From contig JANYFE010000019.1 in assembly GCA_025362795.1 (NCBI GenBank), positions 1 through 54,307 of the forward strand: a stretch of DNA of 54,307 nt. The letters run 5' to 3'. The stretch is from Rhodobacterales bacterium (GTDB lineage: Bacteria; Pseudomonadota; Alphaproteobacteria; Rhodobacterales; Rhodobacteraceae). Below, one piece after another: positions 27,677-37,017 of the stretch. Numbering within the stretch: the first letter of the stretch is position 1; every line of letters begins with the position of its first letter. The position numbers were made by a program, and so were the translations under genes. The notes beneath the pieces are model-generated. The model had not been told where the DNA came from and made no database searches. It was given only the letters and a program-made list of their open reading frames with translations.

Positions 27677-29224
27677 ATGACAACACTTCTGGAAATGCGC
27701 GGGATCAGCAAGGTGTTCCCGGGCGTGCGGGCCTTGGACAATGTGAACCTGACCGTCGAAGCCGGCGAGATTCATGCGATCTGCGGAGAAAACGGCGCGG
27801 GAAAATCGACGCTGATGAAGGTGCTGTCGGGGGTTTACCCGCATGGCAGTTATGAGGGCGAGATTGTCTATGACGGGGCGACGCTGGCCTGCCGAAACAT
27901 CCGCGATTCGGAAGAAAAAGGCATCATCATCATTCATCAGGAGCTGGCGCTGGTGCCGCTGCTGTCGATTGCCGAGAACCTGTTTCTGGGCAACGAGATC
28001 GCCAAAGGCGGTGTGATCAACTGGCCGGAGGCCTATCAGAAAACCGAGGCGCTGCTGAAAAAGGTCGGGCTGTCCGAACCGCCGGCGACCAAGGTGGAAA
28101 AGCTGGGCGTCGGCAAGCAGCAATTGATCGAGATTGCCAAGGCGCTGGCCAAAGACGTGCGGTTGCTGATTCTGGATGAGCCAACGGCGGCCTTGCAGGA
28201 AAACGACAGCCAGAAGCTCTTGGACCTGATGCTGGAGCTGCAAAACCAGGGGGTGACGCAGATCATCATCAGCCACAAGCTAAACGAGATTTCGCGGGTT
28301 GCCGACCGGATCACCATCATCCGCGACGGCGGCACCGTGTCGACCTTGAAGGCCAGCGAGATTTCTGAAGAACGCATCATCCGCGACATGGTGGGCCGCG
28401 ATATGGCGCACCGTTATCCCGAACGGGTGCCAAAGATTGGCGAAGTGCTGCTGGAGGTGCGCGACTGGAACGTCTGGCACCCCGAACAGAAGCAGCGCCA
28501 GATGATCAAGGGCGCCGCATTCAACGTGCGGCGGGGCGAAATTGTGGGCATTGCCGGGCTGATGGGGGCCGGGCGCACCGAACTGGCGATGAGCATTTTC
28601 GGACACAGTTATGGGCGCGATGTTTCGGGGTCGGTGACGATTGGCGGCAAGCCTGCCGATACATCAACCGTGGCCCGAGCGATTGACGCGGGGCTGGCCT
28701 ATGTGACCGAGGATCGCAAGTCGCTGGGGCTTATCCTGGAAGAACCGATTGTACGGAACATCACGCTGGCAAACCTGTTCGGGGTGTCGAAGAACGGGGT
28801 TCTGAACCATCACCGCGAGCAGAAGGTGGCAGAGGATTACCGCCGCGCGCTGGCGATACGGACGCCGAGCGTGTTCCAGAAGGCGGTCAACCTGTCGGGC
28901 GGCAACCAGCAGAAGGTTGTGCTGTCGAAGTGGTTGTTTGCCGACCCGCAGGTTCTGATTCTGGATGAACCGACGCGGGGCATCGACGTGGGTGCGAAGT
29001 TTGAAATTTACGGAATCATGAACGACCTGGCGGCCCAGGGGCGCGGGGTCGTGATGATCTCGTCCGAAATGCCCGAGCTTCTGGGCATGTGTGACCGGAT
29101 CTACGTGATGAACGAGGGGCGGATCGTCGGCGAACTTTCCAAAGCCGAGGCGTCGCAGGAAAAGATCATGGCGCTGATCCTGAAGGGCAGCGAAGTTAAG
29201 GTCGAACAAGGAATGGTGGCATGA
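27677..29224 (+). CDS. gguA: Multiple-monosaccharide ABC transporter ATP-binding protein
   Basis: This 515-residue ATPase has two fused ABC domains, as in RbsA/MglA/GguA. The first has Walker [10 protein letters not shown] near residue 37, a diverged signature ([18 protein letters not shown]) and Walker [12 protein letters not shown]. The second has the expected degenerate Walker A ([11 protein letters not shown]) and a good signature ([16 protein letters not shown]) with [13 protein letters not shown]. The start at 27677 follows GGGGGG; an upstream in-frame codon is less well placed. It overlaps gguB by 4 bp. It energises sugar uptake by GguB with ChvE. Confidence 0.93.
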   Translation: MTTLLEMRGISKVFPGVRALDNVNLTVEAGEIHAICGENGAGKSTLMKVLSGVYPHGSYEGEIVYDGATLACRNIRDSEEKGIIIIHQELALVPLLSIAENLFLGNEIAKGGVINWPEAYQKTEALLKKVGLSEPPATKVEKLGVGKQQLIEIAKALAKDVRLLILDEPTAALQENDSQKLLDLMLELQNQGVTQIIISHKLNEISRVADRITIIRDGGTVSTLKASEISEERIIRDMVGRDMAHRYPERVPKIGEVLLEVRDWNVWHPEQKQRQMIKGAAFNVRRGEIVGIAGLMGAGRTELAMSIFGHSYGRDVSGSVTIGGKPADTSTVARAIDAGLAYVTEDRKSLGLILEEPIVRNITLANLFGVSKNGVLNHHREQKVAEDYRRALAIRTPSVFQKAVNLSGGNQQKVVLSKWLFADPQVLILDEPTRGIDVGAKFEIYGIMNDLAAQGRGVVMISSEMPELLGMCDRIYVMNEGRIVGELSKAEASQEKIMALILKGSEVKVEQGMVA

Positions 29225-30426
29225 CGGCAGAAACCAGCGGAACCCCGGCGGTCGGCGGCAAGAGCCTGGGCGCCCATATCGGCGGGCACTTGCGGGAAAA
29301 CGGGATGCTGATGGCGCTGGTTGCCATCGTCGCGTTCTTCACGGTTGTCGTGCGGGTGGCGGACAACGTCGATTTCCTGTCAGCGCAGAATATCACCAAC
29401 CTGTTCTTGCAAAACTCTTACGTCATCATCATGGCGCTGGGGATGCTGCTGGTGATCGTCGCCGGGCATATTGACCTGTCGGTCGGATCGGTTGTCGGCC
29501 TGACCGGATCGATTGCGGCGGTGCTGACGGTGAAACTGGGCTGGCCCGCGCTGGCCGTGGTGCCGACGGTTTTGCTGACCGGGTTGCTGTTTGGGGCAGC
29601 GCAGGGTTATTGGGTCGCGTTCTGGCGGGTGCCTTCGTTCATCGTGACTCTGTCGGGGATGCTGGTGTTTCGCGGCCTGACCCGCTGGATTCTGAATGGC
29701 CAAAACATCGGCCCCTTCCCCAAATCGTTCCAGTCACTGTCGACCGGGTTCATTCCGGATGCGTTCGGAATCAACCAGCCCAACATCACCGCCATCGTGC
29801 TGGTCGCGCTGTCGGCGGCGCTGATGGTCTGGCTGGGCTGGCGGGCCCGGGCGCGCGGGGCGGAGTTTGGCATCGTGCAAGAGCCGCTGGGCGTTTTCTG
29901 GGCGCGCAGCCTGATCATTTCGGCGGCGGTGATCTTTGTCGGTTACAAGCTGGCGTCTTTTCGTGGCCTGCCGAATGTGCTGATCATTCTGGCGGTCCTG
30001 ACCTCTGTCTTTGTGTTTTTCACCGAGAACATGACGCCGGGACGCCGGATTTATGCACTGGGCGGCAATGAGAAGGCGGCCAAGCTGTCGGGGATCAAGA
30101 CCAACTGGCTGGTATTTTTCACCTTCTGCAACATGGGTGTGCTGGCGGCGCTGGCGGGCATGATCGTGGCGGCCCGGTTGAATTCGGCCACACCGGGGGC
30201 GGGCACCGGGTTCGAGTTGGACGTGATCGCCGCTGTGTTCATTGGCGGCGCGTCGATGTCGGGCGGGGTCGGCAAGATCCTGGGGGCCGTGGTTGGCGCG
30301 CTGATCCTGGGTGTCATGAACAACGGCATGTCGATCATGGGTATTGGCATCGATTATCAACAGGTGATCAAGGGGCTGGTTTTGCTGCTTGCCGTCATCT
30401 TCGACGTTTACAACAAATCACGCTGA
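29221..30426 (+). CDS. gguB: Multiple-monosaccharide ABC transporter permease
   Basis: This 401-residue inner-membrane permease of the RbsC/XylH family has around ten hydrophobic segments. [40 protein letters not shown] and the C-terminal [17 protein letters not shown] match the family. It is translationally coupled to gguA by a 4-bp overlap and followed 10 bp later by gguC, so the transporter and the catabolic genes share one transcript. Confidence 0.93.
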   Translation: MTAETSGTPAVGGKSLGAHIGGHLRENGMLMALVAIVAFFTVVVRVADNVDFLSAQNITNLFLQNSYVIIMALGMLLVIVAGHIDLSVGSVVGLTGSIAAVLTVKLGWPALAVVPTVLLTGLLFGAAQGYWVAFWRVPSFIVTLSGMLVFRGLTRWILNGQNIGPFPKSFQSLSTGFIPDAFGINQPNITAIVLVALSAALMVWLGWRARARGAEFGIVQEPLGVFWARSLIISAAVIFVGYKLASFRGLPNVLIILAVLTSVFVFFTENMTPGRRIYALGGNEKAAKLSGIKTNWLVFFTFCNMGVLAALAGMIVAARLNSATPGAGTGFELDVIAAVFIGGASMSGGVGKILGAVVGALILGVMNNGMSIMGIGIDYQQVIKGLVLLLAVIFDVYNKSR

Positions 30427-30436
30427 GGACTTACGC

Positions 30437-31426
30437 ATGCACCTATCCCAAATTACCGACGGCGCCGGCAAGATTGCCGTTGTGGCGCGCGAAGGCGATC
30501 GCGCTGCCATCGTCCGGGGGGCCGCCAGCACCTATTCGCTGGCCCAAGAGGCGGTCGCCGGGCATGGTCTGGCTGCCGTGGTCGCAGCACATGGTCTGGG
30601 CGAGGTGGTCGATCTGACGGCGCTGGCCGCGGCGGGGCGGCTGGCTTTGCCGATCACCCATCCGGACCCCGCGCATCTGCATCTGACGGGGACCGGGCTG
30701 ACCCACCTTGGGTCGGCCTCGACGCGGGATGCGATGCACGCCAAGCTGGACGGGACCGAGACGCTGACGGATTCGATGAAGATGTTCCGGATGGGGCTGG
30801 CGGACGGGCGACCTGCTGCCGGGGCCGTCGGGGTGCAGCCGGAGTGGTTCTACAAGGGCAATGGCTTTACCGCCGTGGCTCCGGGTCAGCCTTTGACCTC
30901 GCCGGGGTTTGCTTTGGATGGTGGTGAAGAACCGGAACTGGCGGGGATTTATCTGGTGGCTCCTGACGGCACGCCGTGCCGCGTGGGCTGGGCGCTGGCG
31001 AACGAGTTTTCCGACCATGTGACCGAACGGATCAACTATCTGTTCCTCGCCCATTCCAAGCTGCGCGTGGCGTCTTACGGGCCGGAAATTCTGGTGGGTG
31101 ACTTGCCTGCCGATATTCGCGGCACCTCGCGTATTCGTCGTAACGGCGTGTTGATCCATGACAAGCCGTTCCTGTCGGGCGAGGCGAACATGTCGCATAC
31201 TTTCGCCAATCTGGAACATCACCACTTCAAGTACGACCTGTTCCGTCAGCCCGGCGATCTGCATGTGCATATGTTCGGCACCGCCACTTTGTCGTTTGCG
31301 GACGGGATCAAGCCCGAGGTTGGCGATATCTTTGAAATCGAGGCCGCCGCGTTTGGCCTGCCCTTGAAAAACCCATTGGCCCAGGCCCCGGCACTTGCTG
31401 GCGCTGTGACCGTCAAAGCCTTGTGA
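30437..31426 (+). CDS. gguC: GguC/AraD1 family protein, FAH-fold sugar-acid enzyme
   Basis: This 329-residue protein belongs to the GguC (AraD1) family within the fumarylacetoacetate-hydrolase superfamily. It has QPEWFYKGNG and the metal-site-like GYLVAPDGTP equivalent (IYLVAPDGTP), then GWALANEFSDHV and YGPEILVGDLPADIRGTSRI. In FAH-fold sugar-acid dehydratases this region holds the acidic metal ligands. The cluster has a sugar dehydrogenase, an aldonate dehydratase and a ketoglutarate-semialdehyde dehydrogenase but no DapA-like 2-keto-3-deoxypentonate dehydratase; GguC is the best candidate for that step. This assignment is inference. The start at 30437 has GAGGA eight bases upstream. Confidence 0.85.
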   Translation: MHLSQITDGAGKIAVVAREGDRAAIVRGAASTYSLAQEAVAGHGLAAVVAAHGLGEVVDLTALAAAGRLALPITHPDPAHLHLTGTGLTHLGSASTRDAMHAKLDGTETLTDSMKMFRMGLADGRPAAGAVGVQPEWFYKGNGFTAVAPGQPLTSPGFALDGGEEPELAGIYLVAPDGTPCRVGWALANEFSDHVTERINYLFLAHSKLRVASYGPEILVGDLPADIRGTSRIRRNGVLIHDKPFLSGEANMSHTFANLEHHHFKYDLFRQPGDLHVHMFGTATLSFADGIKPEVGDIFEIEAAAFGLPLKNPLAQAPALAGAVTVKAL

Positions 31427-31433
31427 GGACATT

Positions 31434-33176
31434 ATGACATTCAAACCCGCCGCTTGGCCCCGCAAACTCCGCTCGCAAGAGTGGTTTGGTGGAACGTCCA
31501 AGGACAATATCTATCACCGCGGCTGGATGAAGAATCAGGGCTTTCCGCCGGACCTGTTCGATGGGCGGCCAGTGATTGGCATCCTGAACACCTGGTCGGA
31601 ACTGACGCCGTGCAACGCGCATCTGAATGATCTGGCTCAGCGGGTCCGCAACGGGATCTACGAGGCGGGCGGCTTTCCGGTGGAAGTGCCGGTGTTCTCG
31701 ACCTCCGAATCCGCGTTCCGCCCGACCGCGATGATGTTCCGCAATCTGGCGTCGATGGCGGTCGAGGAGCAGATGCGCGGGCAGCCGATGGATGGCTGCG
31801 TTTTGCTTGTGGGCTGCGACAAGACCACGCCATCGCTGCTGATGGCGGCGGCGTCCACCGACATGCCGTCGATCATCGTGACGGGCGGGCCGATGCTGAA
31901 CGGCTATTACAAGAACGAACGGGTGGGGTCGGGCACCCATCTGTGGAAATTCTCGGAGGCCGTGAAGGCGGGCACGATGACGGCGGCAGAGTTTGTCGAT
32001 GCGGAAGCGTCGATGAGCCGTTCGCCGGGGTCGTGCAACACGATGGGGACGGCTTCGACGATGGCGTCGATGGCGGAGGCTTTGGGGATGGCTCTGTCGG
32101 GCAATGCGGCTATTCCGGCGGTGGACTCGCGCCGCCGGGTGATGGCGCAACTGACCGGGCGGCGGATCGTGCAGATGGTCAAGGATGACCTGAAACCGTC
32201 CGACATCCTGAAGAAGGAAGCATTCGAGAATGCCATTCGCACCAACGCGGCGATTGGCGGGTCCACCAATGCCGTGATCCATCTGCTGGCGATTGCGGGT
32301 CGCGTGGGGATTGATCTGACGCTGGAGGATTGGGATCGCTGTGGCCGCGACGTGCCGACGATCGTGAACCTGATGCCGTCGGGCAAATACCTGATGGAGG
32401 AATTCTTCTACGCAGGTGGTCTGCCGGTGGTGATCAAGCGTTTGGGCGAGGCCGGGTTGCTGCACAAGGACGCGCTGACCGTGTCGGGGCAGACCGCGTG
32501 GGAGCAGGTCAAGGACGTGGTGAACCACAACGAGGACGTGATCTTGCCGGCTGACAAGGCGCTGACCCAGTCGGGCGGCGTGGTCGTGGTCAAGGGCAAT
32601 CTGGCACCCAAGGGGGCTGTGTTGAAACCCTCTGCCGCGACCCCTGCCCTGATGACACACCGGGGCCGTGCCGTGGTGTTCGAGGATATCGACGACTACA
32701 AGGCCAAGATAAACGACGAGGCTTTGGACATTGACGAAACCTGCATCATGGTCCTGAAAAACTGCGGTCCCAAGGGCTATCCCGGCATGGCAGAGGTCGG
32801 CAACATGGGCCTGCCGCCGAAGGTGCTGCGCAAGGGCATCACCGATATGGTCCGCATTTCCGACGCACGGATGTCGGGCACGGCTTATGGCACGGTGGTG
32901 CTGCACACCTCGCCGGAGGCTGCGGCCGGCGGGCCGCTGGCGGTGGTGCAGAACGGCGATTTCATCGAGTTGGACGTGCCGAAGCGGCGGCTGCATCTGG
33001 ATATTTCCGATGCCGAACTGGCGGCGAGGCTGGCGGCCTGGCAGTCGCATGTCGTCGTGCCGGCATCAGGGTATGCGTTCATTCACCACGCGCATGTGAT
33101 GGGGGCGGATACCGGGGCCGATCTCGACTTCTTGCAGGGTCATCGCGGCAATGCGGTGGGCAAGGATTCGCATTGA
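31434..33176 (+). CDS. IlvD/Edd-family sugar-acid dehydratase (L-arabonate dehydratase-like)
   Basis: This 580-residue iron-sulfur dehydratase matches L-arabonate/D-xylonate dehydratases more than dihydroxyacid dehydratase. The cluster ligands are C60 (ELTPCNAH), C128 (VGCDKTTPS, with the metal-binding K130) and C201 (PGSCNTMGT). The N-terminal RSQEWFGGTSKDNIYHRGWM is typical of the arabonate group. It would dehydrate L-arabonate (or D-fuconate, D-galactonate-like acids) to the 2-keto-3-deoxy acid. It lies 7 bp after gguC, and its TGA overlaps the next ATG. Confidence 0.88.
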   Translation: MTFKPAAWPRKLRSQEWFGGTSKDNIYHRGWMKNQGFPPDLFDGRPVIGILNTWSELTPCNAHLNDLAQRVRNGIYEAGGFPVEVPVFSTSESAFRPTAMMFRNLASMAVEEQMRGQPMDGCVLLVGCDKTTPSLLMAAASTDMPSIIVTGGPMLNGYYKNERVGSGTHLWKFSEAVKAGTMTAAEFVDAEASMSRSPGSCNTMGTASTMASMAEALGMALSGNAAIPAVDSRRRVMAQLTGRRIVQMVKDDLKPSDILKKEAFENAIRTNAAIGGSTNAVIHLLAIAGRVGIDLTLEDWDRCGRDVPTIVNLMPSGKYLMEEFFYAGGLPVVIKRLGEAGLLHKDALTVSGQTAWEQVKDVVNHNEDVILPADKALTQSGGVVVVKGNLAPKGAVLKPSAATPALMTHRGRAVVFEDIDDYKAKINDEALDIDETCIMVLKNCGPKGYPGMAEVGNMGLPPKVLRKGITDMVRISDARMSGTAYGTVVLHTSPEAAAGGPLAVVQNGDFIELDVPKRRLHLDISDAELAARLAAWQSHVVVPASGYAFIHHAHVMGADTGADLDFLQGHRGNAVGKDSH

Positions 33177-34087
33177 TGAAGATTGCACTGGTCGGCATCG
33201 GCAAGATCGCGGTGGATCAGCATGTGCCTGCCATCGCGGCAAGCCCGGATTGGGAACTGGCGGCGACGGTGTCACGCAAAGGGTCGGTGGAGGGTGTCGA
33301 AGCCTTCACCGATTTCGCGGCGTTCCTGACCGCGCGTCCCGATGTGCCGGTGGTGTCTTTGTGCATGCCCCCCGTGCCGCGCTATGCCTATGCCGAGGCG
33401 GCACTCAAAGCCGGGCGTCATGTGATGCTGGAAAAGCCGCCGGGTGCAACTTTGGCAGAGGTTCATGCGCTGACGGCCTTGGCTGCCGCCAAAGGCCTCA
33501 CGCTATATGCGACATGGCACAGCCGGATGGCCTATGCGGTCGCTCCGGCGAAGGCGTGGCTCAAGGGTAAGCGCATTGTGAAGGCGCATATCACCTGGCG
33601 CGAGGATGTGCGGCGCTGGCATCCGGGTCAGGACTGGGTGTTCGAACCCGGTGGCATGGGGGTGTTCGACCCCGGCATCAACGCCCTGTCGATCCTGACC
33701 GAGATCCTGCCGGCAGCGGTGCATCTGACCGGGGCCGAGCTGACCTATCCCGAAAACTGCCAGACGCCGATAGCGGCGGACCTCACATTCTCGGGCAATG
33801 TCACTGCCGATTTCGACTGGCGGCAGACCGGGCCGCAGACCTGGGACATCGACGTTGCGACCGACAAGGGCACGCTGGCCCTGCGGATGGGCGGCAACCG
33901 GCTGGAGATTGACGGCGCCCTCATGGCGGGCGAAAACTCGATCATGGGCGAATATCCCGCGCTCTATGCAGCCATGGCAAAGCTGGTAGCTGCGGGGCGA
34001 AGCGATGTTGACCTTGCCCCGGCAGTGCATGTGGCAGATGCTTACGCGCTGGGCCGTCGCGTGATCGTGGAAGCCTTCCACCTGTGA
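33176..34087 (+). CDS. D-galactose/L-arabinose 1-dehydrogenase, Gfo/Idh/MocA family
   Basis: This 303-residue NAD(P)-dependent oxidoreductase has a Rossmann motif KIALVGIGKIAVDQHVPAI at the N-terminus, then LEKPPGATLAEVHAL with the conserved lysine and FDPGINALSILTEILP in the C-terminal domain. The overall pattern follows galactose 1-dehydrogenase of Pseudomonas and L-arabinose 1-dehydrogenase of Azospirillum, which make the aldonolactone. The ATG at 33176 overlaps the dehydratase stop (TGATG). No lactonase gene follows, so the lactone may open spontaneously or by an enzyme elsewhere. Confidence 0.85.
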   Translation: MKIALVGIGKIAVDQHVPAIAASPDWELAATVSRKGSVEGVEAFTDFAAFLTARPDVPVVSLCMPPVPRYAYAEAALKAGRHVMLEKPPGATLAEVHALTALAAAKGLTLYATWHSRMAYAVAPAKAWLKGKRIVKAHITWREDVRRWHPGQDWVFEPGGMGVFDPGINALSILTEILPAAVHLTGAELTYPENCQTPIAADLTFSGNVTADFDWRQTGPQTWDIDVATDKGTLALRMGGNRLEIDGALMAGENSIMGEYPALYAAMAKLVAAGRSDVDLAPAVHVADAYALGRRVIVEAFHL

Positions 34088-34091
34088 ATTT

Positions 34092-34148
34092 CATCTGTCC
34101 ATAAATATCCCACGGGGGTCTGGGGGTGTGAAACCCCCAGCCTTTTTG
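34092..34148 (+). terminator. GC-rich hairpin element (copy 3) with T-run
   Basis: CTGGGGGT (34120-34127) pairs with ACCCCCAG (34133-34140) and is followed by CCTTTTTGG, a terminator-like end. It is preceded by CATCTGTCCATAAATATCCC, the tail also found inverted at 51967-52020. It separates the 1-dehydrogenase from the aldehyde dehydrogenase and could lower expression of the latter. Confidence 0.65.
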
Positions 34149-34163
34149 GTCAAGGAGACTGAC

Positions 34164-35669
34164 ATGCTAAGCGGAAAACACCTGATCGCGGGCCAATGGG
34201 TGGCGGGCGATGCGACGTTCCTGTCCTCCCCCGCCACGGGCGAGGCTTTGGCTTTTGCCGTAGGGTCGCCTGCGCATGTTGATGCTGCGGTAAAGGGTGC
34301 CGAGGCTGCGTTTCCAAGTTATGCAGCGCTGAGCCGGGAAAAGCGGGCGGCATTCCTTGAAAAGATCGCGGATGAGATCGAGGCGCGCGGGGCGGAGATT
34401 ACCGCCATCGGCACCTCGGAAACCGGGCTGCCCGCAGGGCGGCTGGAAGGCGAGCGGGGGCGGACCACGGGGCAGTTGCGGCTGTTCGCAAGCCATATCC
34501 GCAAGGGCGATTATCTCGACCGCCGCACCGATGCGGCGCAGCCGGACCGCAAGCCTGCGGCGCGGCCGGAACTCAGGATGATGCAGCGCCCGATCGGGCC
34601 GGTGGCGGTGTTTGGCGCGTCGAACTTCCCCTTGGCATTCTCAACAGCGGGGGGCGACACGGCTTCGGCTCTGGCGGCGGGCTGTCCGGTGGTGGTGAAG
34701 GGGCATTCCGCGCATCCGGGTACAGGCGAGATCGTGGCCCAGGCGGTGGATGCGGCGATCAAGGCTTTGGGGCTGCATCCGGGGGTGTTCAGCCTGGTTC
34801 AGGGCGGGCGGCGCGACGTGGGCGAGGCTTTGGTCAAGCACCCCCTGATCCGCGCGGTGGGTTTTACCGGGTCACTCGGCGGCGGGCGGGCGTTGTTCGA
34901 TCTGTGCGCGCAACGGCCGGAGCCGATCCCGTTCTTTGGCGAATTGGGCTCGGTCAATCCGATGTTCCTGCTGCCCCATGCGGTGGCGACCCGTGGGGCT
35001 GCGATTGCGGCGGGCTGGTCGGGGTCGCTGACGATGGGTGCCGGGCAGTTCTGCACCAATCCGGGCATCGCGGTGGTGGTCGACGGGCCAGAGGCGCAGG
35101 CGTTCATTGCGGCGGCCAAAGCCGCCGTCGCGCAAGTGGGGGCGCAGACCATGCTGACCGACGGCATTGCGCAGGCCTACCGGCAGGGGCGCGACCGGAT
35201 CGCAGCGGGCACCGGCGTGCAGGCGGTTTTGACCTCGGTCTGCGATATGCGGCAGGCGACGCCCTATCTGTTCGAGGTGTCGGGGGCTGATTTCCTTGCC
35301 AATCACGCGCTGGCGGAAGAAGTGTTCGGGCCGTTGGGGTTGATCGTGCTGGTCCGTGATCTGGCCGAGATGGCGGCGGTGGCGGCGGCTATGGCGGGGC
35401 AGTTGACCACGACGCTGCATCTGGACCCGGAGGATTACGGGGTTGCCCAAACGTTGATGCCGGTGTTGGAGCGCCGCGCGGGGCGGGTGTTGATCAACGG
35501 CTTCCCGACCGGGGTGGAAGTGGTCGATGCGCAGGTGCATGGCGGGCCTTATCCGGCGAGCACCAACTTCGGTGCGACTTCGGTGGGCACCATGGCGATC
35601 CGGCGCTGGCTGCGGCCGGTGGCCTATCAGAATTTCCCGGTGGAACTGTTGCCGGTGGATTTGCGCTGA
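34164..35669 (+). CDS. 2,5-dioxovalerate (ketoglutarate semialdehyde) dehydrogenase
   Basis: This 501-residue NAD(P)-dependent aldehyde dehydrogenase matches the alpha-ketoglutaric semialdehyde dehydrogenase group. N154 lies in GASNFPLAFS, the general base E260 in FFGELGSVNPM and the nucleophile C297 in GAGQFCTNPG. The GELGSVNP form of the glutamate motif is characteristic of this group. It would oxidise the semialdehyde to 2-oxoglutarate, the last step of non-phosphorylative pentose oxidation. The start has an ideal AAGGAG seven bases upstream. It is last gene of the sugar locus. Confidence 0.9.
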   Translation: MLSGKHLIAGQWVAGDATFLSSPATGEALAFAVGSPAHVDAAVKGAEAAFPSYAALSREKRAAFLEKIADEIEARGAEITAIGTSETGLPAGRLEGERGRTTGQLRLFASHIRKGDYLDRRTDAAQPDRKPAARPELRMMQRPIGPVAVFGASNFPLAFSTAGGDTASALAAGCPVVVKGHSAHPGTGEIVAQAVDAAIKALGLHPGVFSLVQGGRRDVGEALVKHPLIRAVGFTGSLGGGRALFDLCAQRPEPIPFFGELGSVNPMFLLPHAVATRGAAIAAGWSGSLTMGAGQFCTNPGIAVVVDGPEAQAFIAAAKAAVAQVGAQTMLTDGIAQAYRQGRDRIAAGTGVQAVLTSVCDMRQATPYLFEVSGADFLANHALAEEVFGPLGLIVLVRDLAEMAAVAAAMAGQLTTTLHLDPEDYGVAQTLMPVLERRAGRVLINGFPTGVEVVDAQVHGGPYPASTNFGATSVGTMAIRRWLRPVAYQNFPVELLPVDLR

Positions 35670-35684
35670 GGCAAAAGATCCTCA

Positions 35685-35718
35685 CCCTGCCCTCTTCCCG
35701 AAGCGGGAGGGGGTAGGG
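35685..35718. terminator. Long imperfect hairpin between convergent genes
   Basis: CCCTGCCCTCTTCCCG (35685-35700) pairs, with wobbles and one mismatched bubble, with CGGGAGGGGGTAGGG (35704-35718) around AAG. It fills the gap between the convergent aldehyde dehydrogenase and lrp genes, so a shared transcription end is likely, although there is no T-run. Confidence 0.5.
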
Positions 35719-35732
35719 CGCGCGTTACAGCG

Positions 35733-36254
35733 TCAGTAAAAATCCTGCAACGGCAGGCTGGCCTTGGCATGCAGCTTTTCCATGACGAATTTCGACACCA
35801 CCGACCGCAGCGGCACCGCCGTCGTCAGGCGGGTGTAGAAAGCGTCGTAGCTTTGGGTATTGGCGACCTGCACCCGCAGCAGGTAATCCGATGCGCCGCC
35901 AAGCCGCAACACTTCCATCACTTCGGGCAGGCTTTTGACGGCTGCCAGAAAGCGGGCGCGCCATTCCGGCGTGTGATCCAGCGCCTCGATCTCGACCAGC
36001 ACGGACAGGCCCAGACCAACGCGGGCAGCATCGACAACCGCCACGCGGCCAGTGATCACGCCCGACTTTTCCAGCTTCTGCACCCGTTTCCAGCAGGGTG
36101 AGGTGGACAGACCGACCCGGTCGGCCAGCGTTGCAATCGCGATGGTCGCGTCGCGCTGCAATTCCGTCAGGATCTTGGCATCGGTGCGGTCCAGATGTTT
36201 GCGGTCCGGGGATGGGGCGTCAACATGCAGGCGTTCCGGGTGGGGGCGGTCCAT
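35733..36254 (-). CDS. Lrp/AsnC-family transcriptional regulator
   Basis: This 173-residue regulator has a 20-residue hydrophilic N-tail, then the helix-turn-helix LDRTDAKILTELQRDATIAI and LADRVGLSTSPCWKRVQKLE, then an AsnC/RAM effector domain (EWRARFLAAVKSLPEVMEVL, GGASDYLLRVQV). Members usually sense an amino acid. It starts 32 bp after cysA in the same direction with AGGAG upstream, so it is probably co-transcribed with the sulfate importer and might link uptake to cysteine or methionine supply. This link is inference from position only. Confidence 0.88.
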   Translation of the reverse strand: MDRPHPERLHVDAPSPDRKHLDRTDAKILTELQRDATIAIATLADRVGLSTSPCWKRVQKLEKSGVITGRVAVVDAARVGLGLSVLVEIEALDHTPEWRARFLAAVKSLPEVMEVLRLGGASDYLLRVQVANTQSYDAFYTRLTTAVPLRSVVSKFVMEKLHAKASLPLQDFY

Positions 36255-36286
36255 GGTGGTCGGCTCCTGTTATCGTGGTTTCCGAC

Positions 36287-37006
36287 TTAGACTGTGATGA
36301 ATTCGCGGACGAAGGGCGTGGCGGGGCGGGCGCGAATGTCAACCGGGCGGTCGATCTGTTCGATCCGGCCCATTGACATGACGACCACGAGGTCGGCGAG
36401 TTCCATCGCCTCGTCCTGATCATGGGTCACAAAGATCGTGGTCAGGCCGGTGGTGTCGTGAATCTCGCGTAGGCCCTGACGCAGTTCGCGCCGCACGCGG
36501 GCATCCAACGCACCAAAGGGTTCGTCCAAAAGCAGCATGCGGGGTTCGATGGCAAGCGCACGGGCGAGGGCGACGCGCTGGCGCTGGCCGCCGGACAACT
36601 GGCTGGGGTAGCGGCTGCCGATGTCGGGCAGCTGGATCAGATCCAGCAATTTTGTGACGCGGCGGGTGATTTCGGCCTCGTTCGGGCGTTCGTTGCGCGG
36701 GCGGGCGCGCAGGCCGTAGGCAACGTTTTCAAAGACGGTCATGTGTTTGAACAGGGCGTAATTCTGGAACACGAACCCGGCGCGACGGTCTTGCACCGAC
36801 AGACCTGTGGCATCCTGACCGTCATACAGCACCCGCCCGGTGGAGGGACATTCCAGCCCGCCAAGAATGCGCAGCAAGGTGGTTTTGCCGGAACCTGACG
36901 GGCCAAGCAGGGCGACCAGCGCGCCTGAAGGGATCGCCAGCTTGACCGGGTGCAGCGCAGCGGTGCGGCCGAATTCTTTGGAAATCTCGTCGATCTCGAT
37001 GTGCAT
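36287..37006 (-). CDS. cysA: Sulfate/thiosulfate ABC transporter ATP-binding protein, short form
   Basis: This 239-residue ATPase has Walker [10 protein letters not shown] (35-43), signature [14 protein letters not shown], Walker [14 protein letters not shown] and the H-loop [11 protein letters not shown]. It ends right after the ABC domain (PFVREFITV), so it lacks the C-terminal TOBE/regulatory domain of usual CysA proteins (about 340-365 residues). The region after the stop is only 32 bp before lrp and holds no leftover domain in another frame, so this is a short gene and not a local frameshift. Assignment as CysA rests on the operon with cysT, cysW and sbp. Confidence 0.88.
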   Translation of the reverse strand: MHIEIDEISKEFGRTAALHPVKLAIPSGALVALLGPSGSGKTTLLRILGGLECPSTGRVLYDGQDATGLSVQDRRAGFVFQNYALFKHMTVFENVAYGLRARPRNERPNEAEITRRVTKLLDLIQLPDIGSRYPSQLSGGQRQRVALARALAIEPRMLLLDEPFGALDARVRRELRQGLREIHDTTGLTTIFVTHDQDEAMELADLVVVMSMGRIEQIDRPVDIRARPATPFVREFITV

Positions 37007-37017
37007 TCAGCGTCCTT

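Noticed and set aside
31413-33050. A 545-codon open frame antisense to the sugar-acid dehydratase
   Set aside because: It mirrors a clear iron-sulfur dehydratase. It is Arg/His/Pro-rich with no recognisable domain, as expected for the opposite strand of a high-GC gene. The same applies to long antisense frames over nrdJ, dnaE, xdhB, panB-like and hisS.
36255-36286. Frameshift removing the C-terminal domain of CysA
   Set aside because: Only 32 bp separate the cysA stop from lrp, which leaves no room for a lost domain in another frame.
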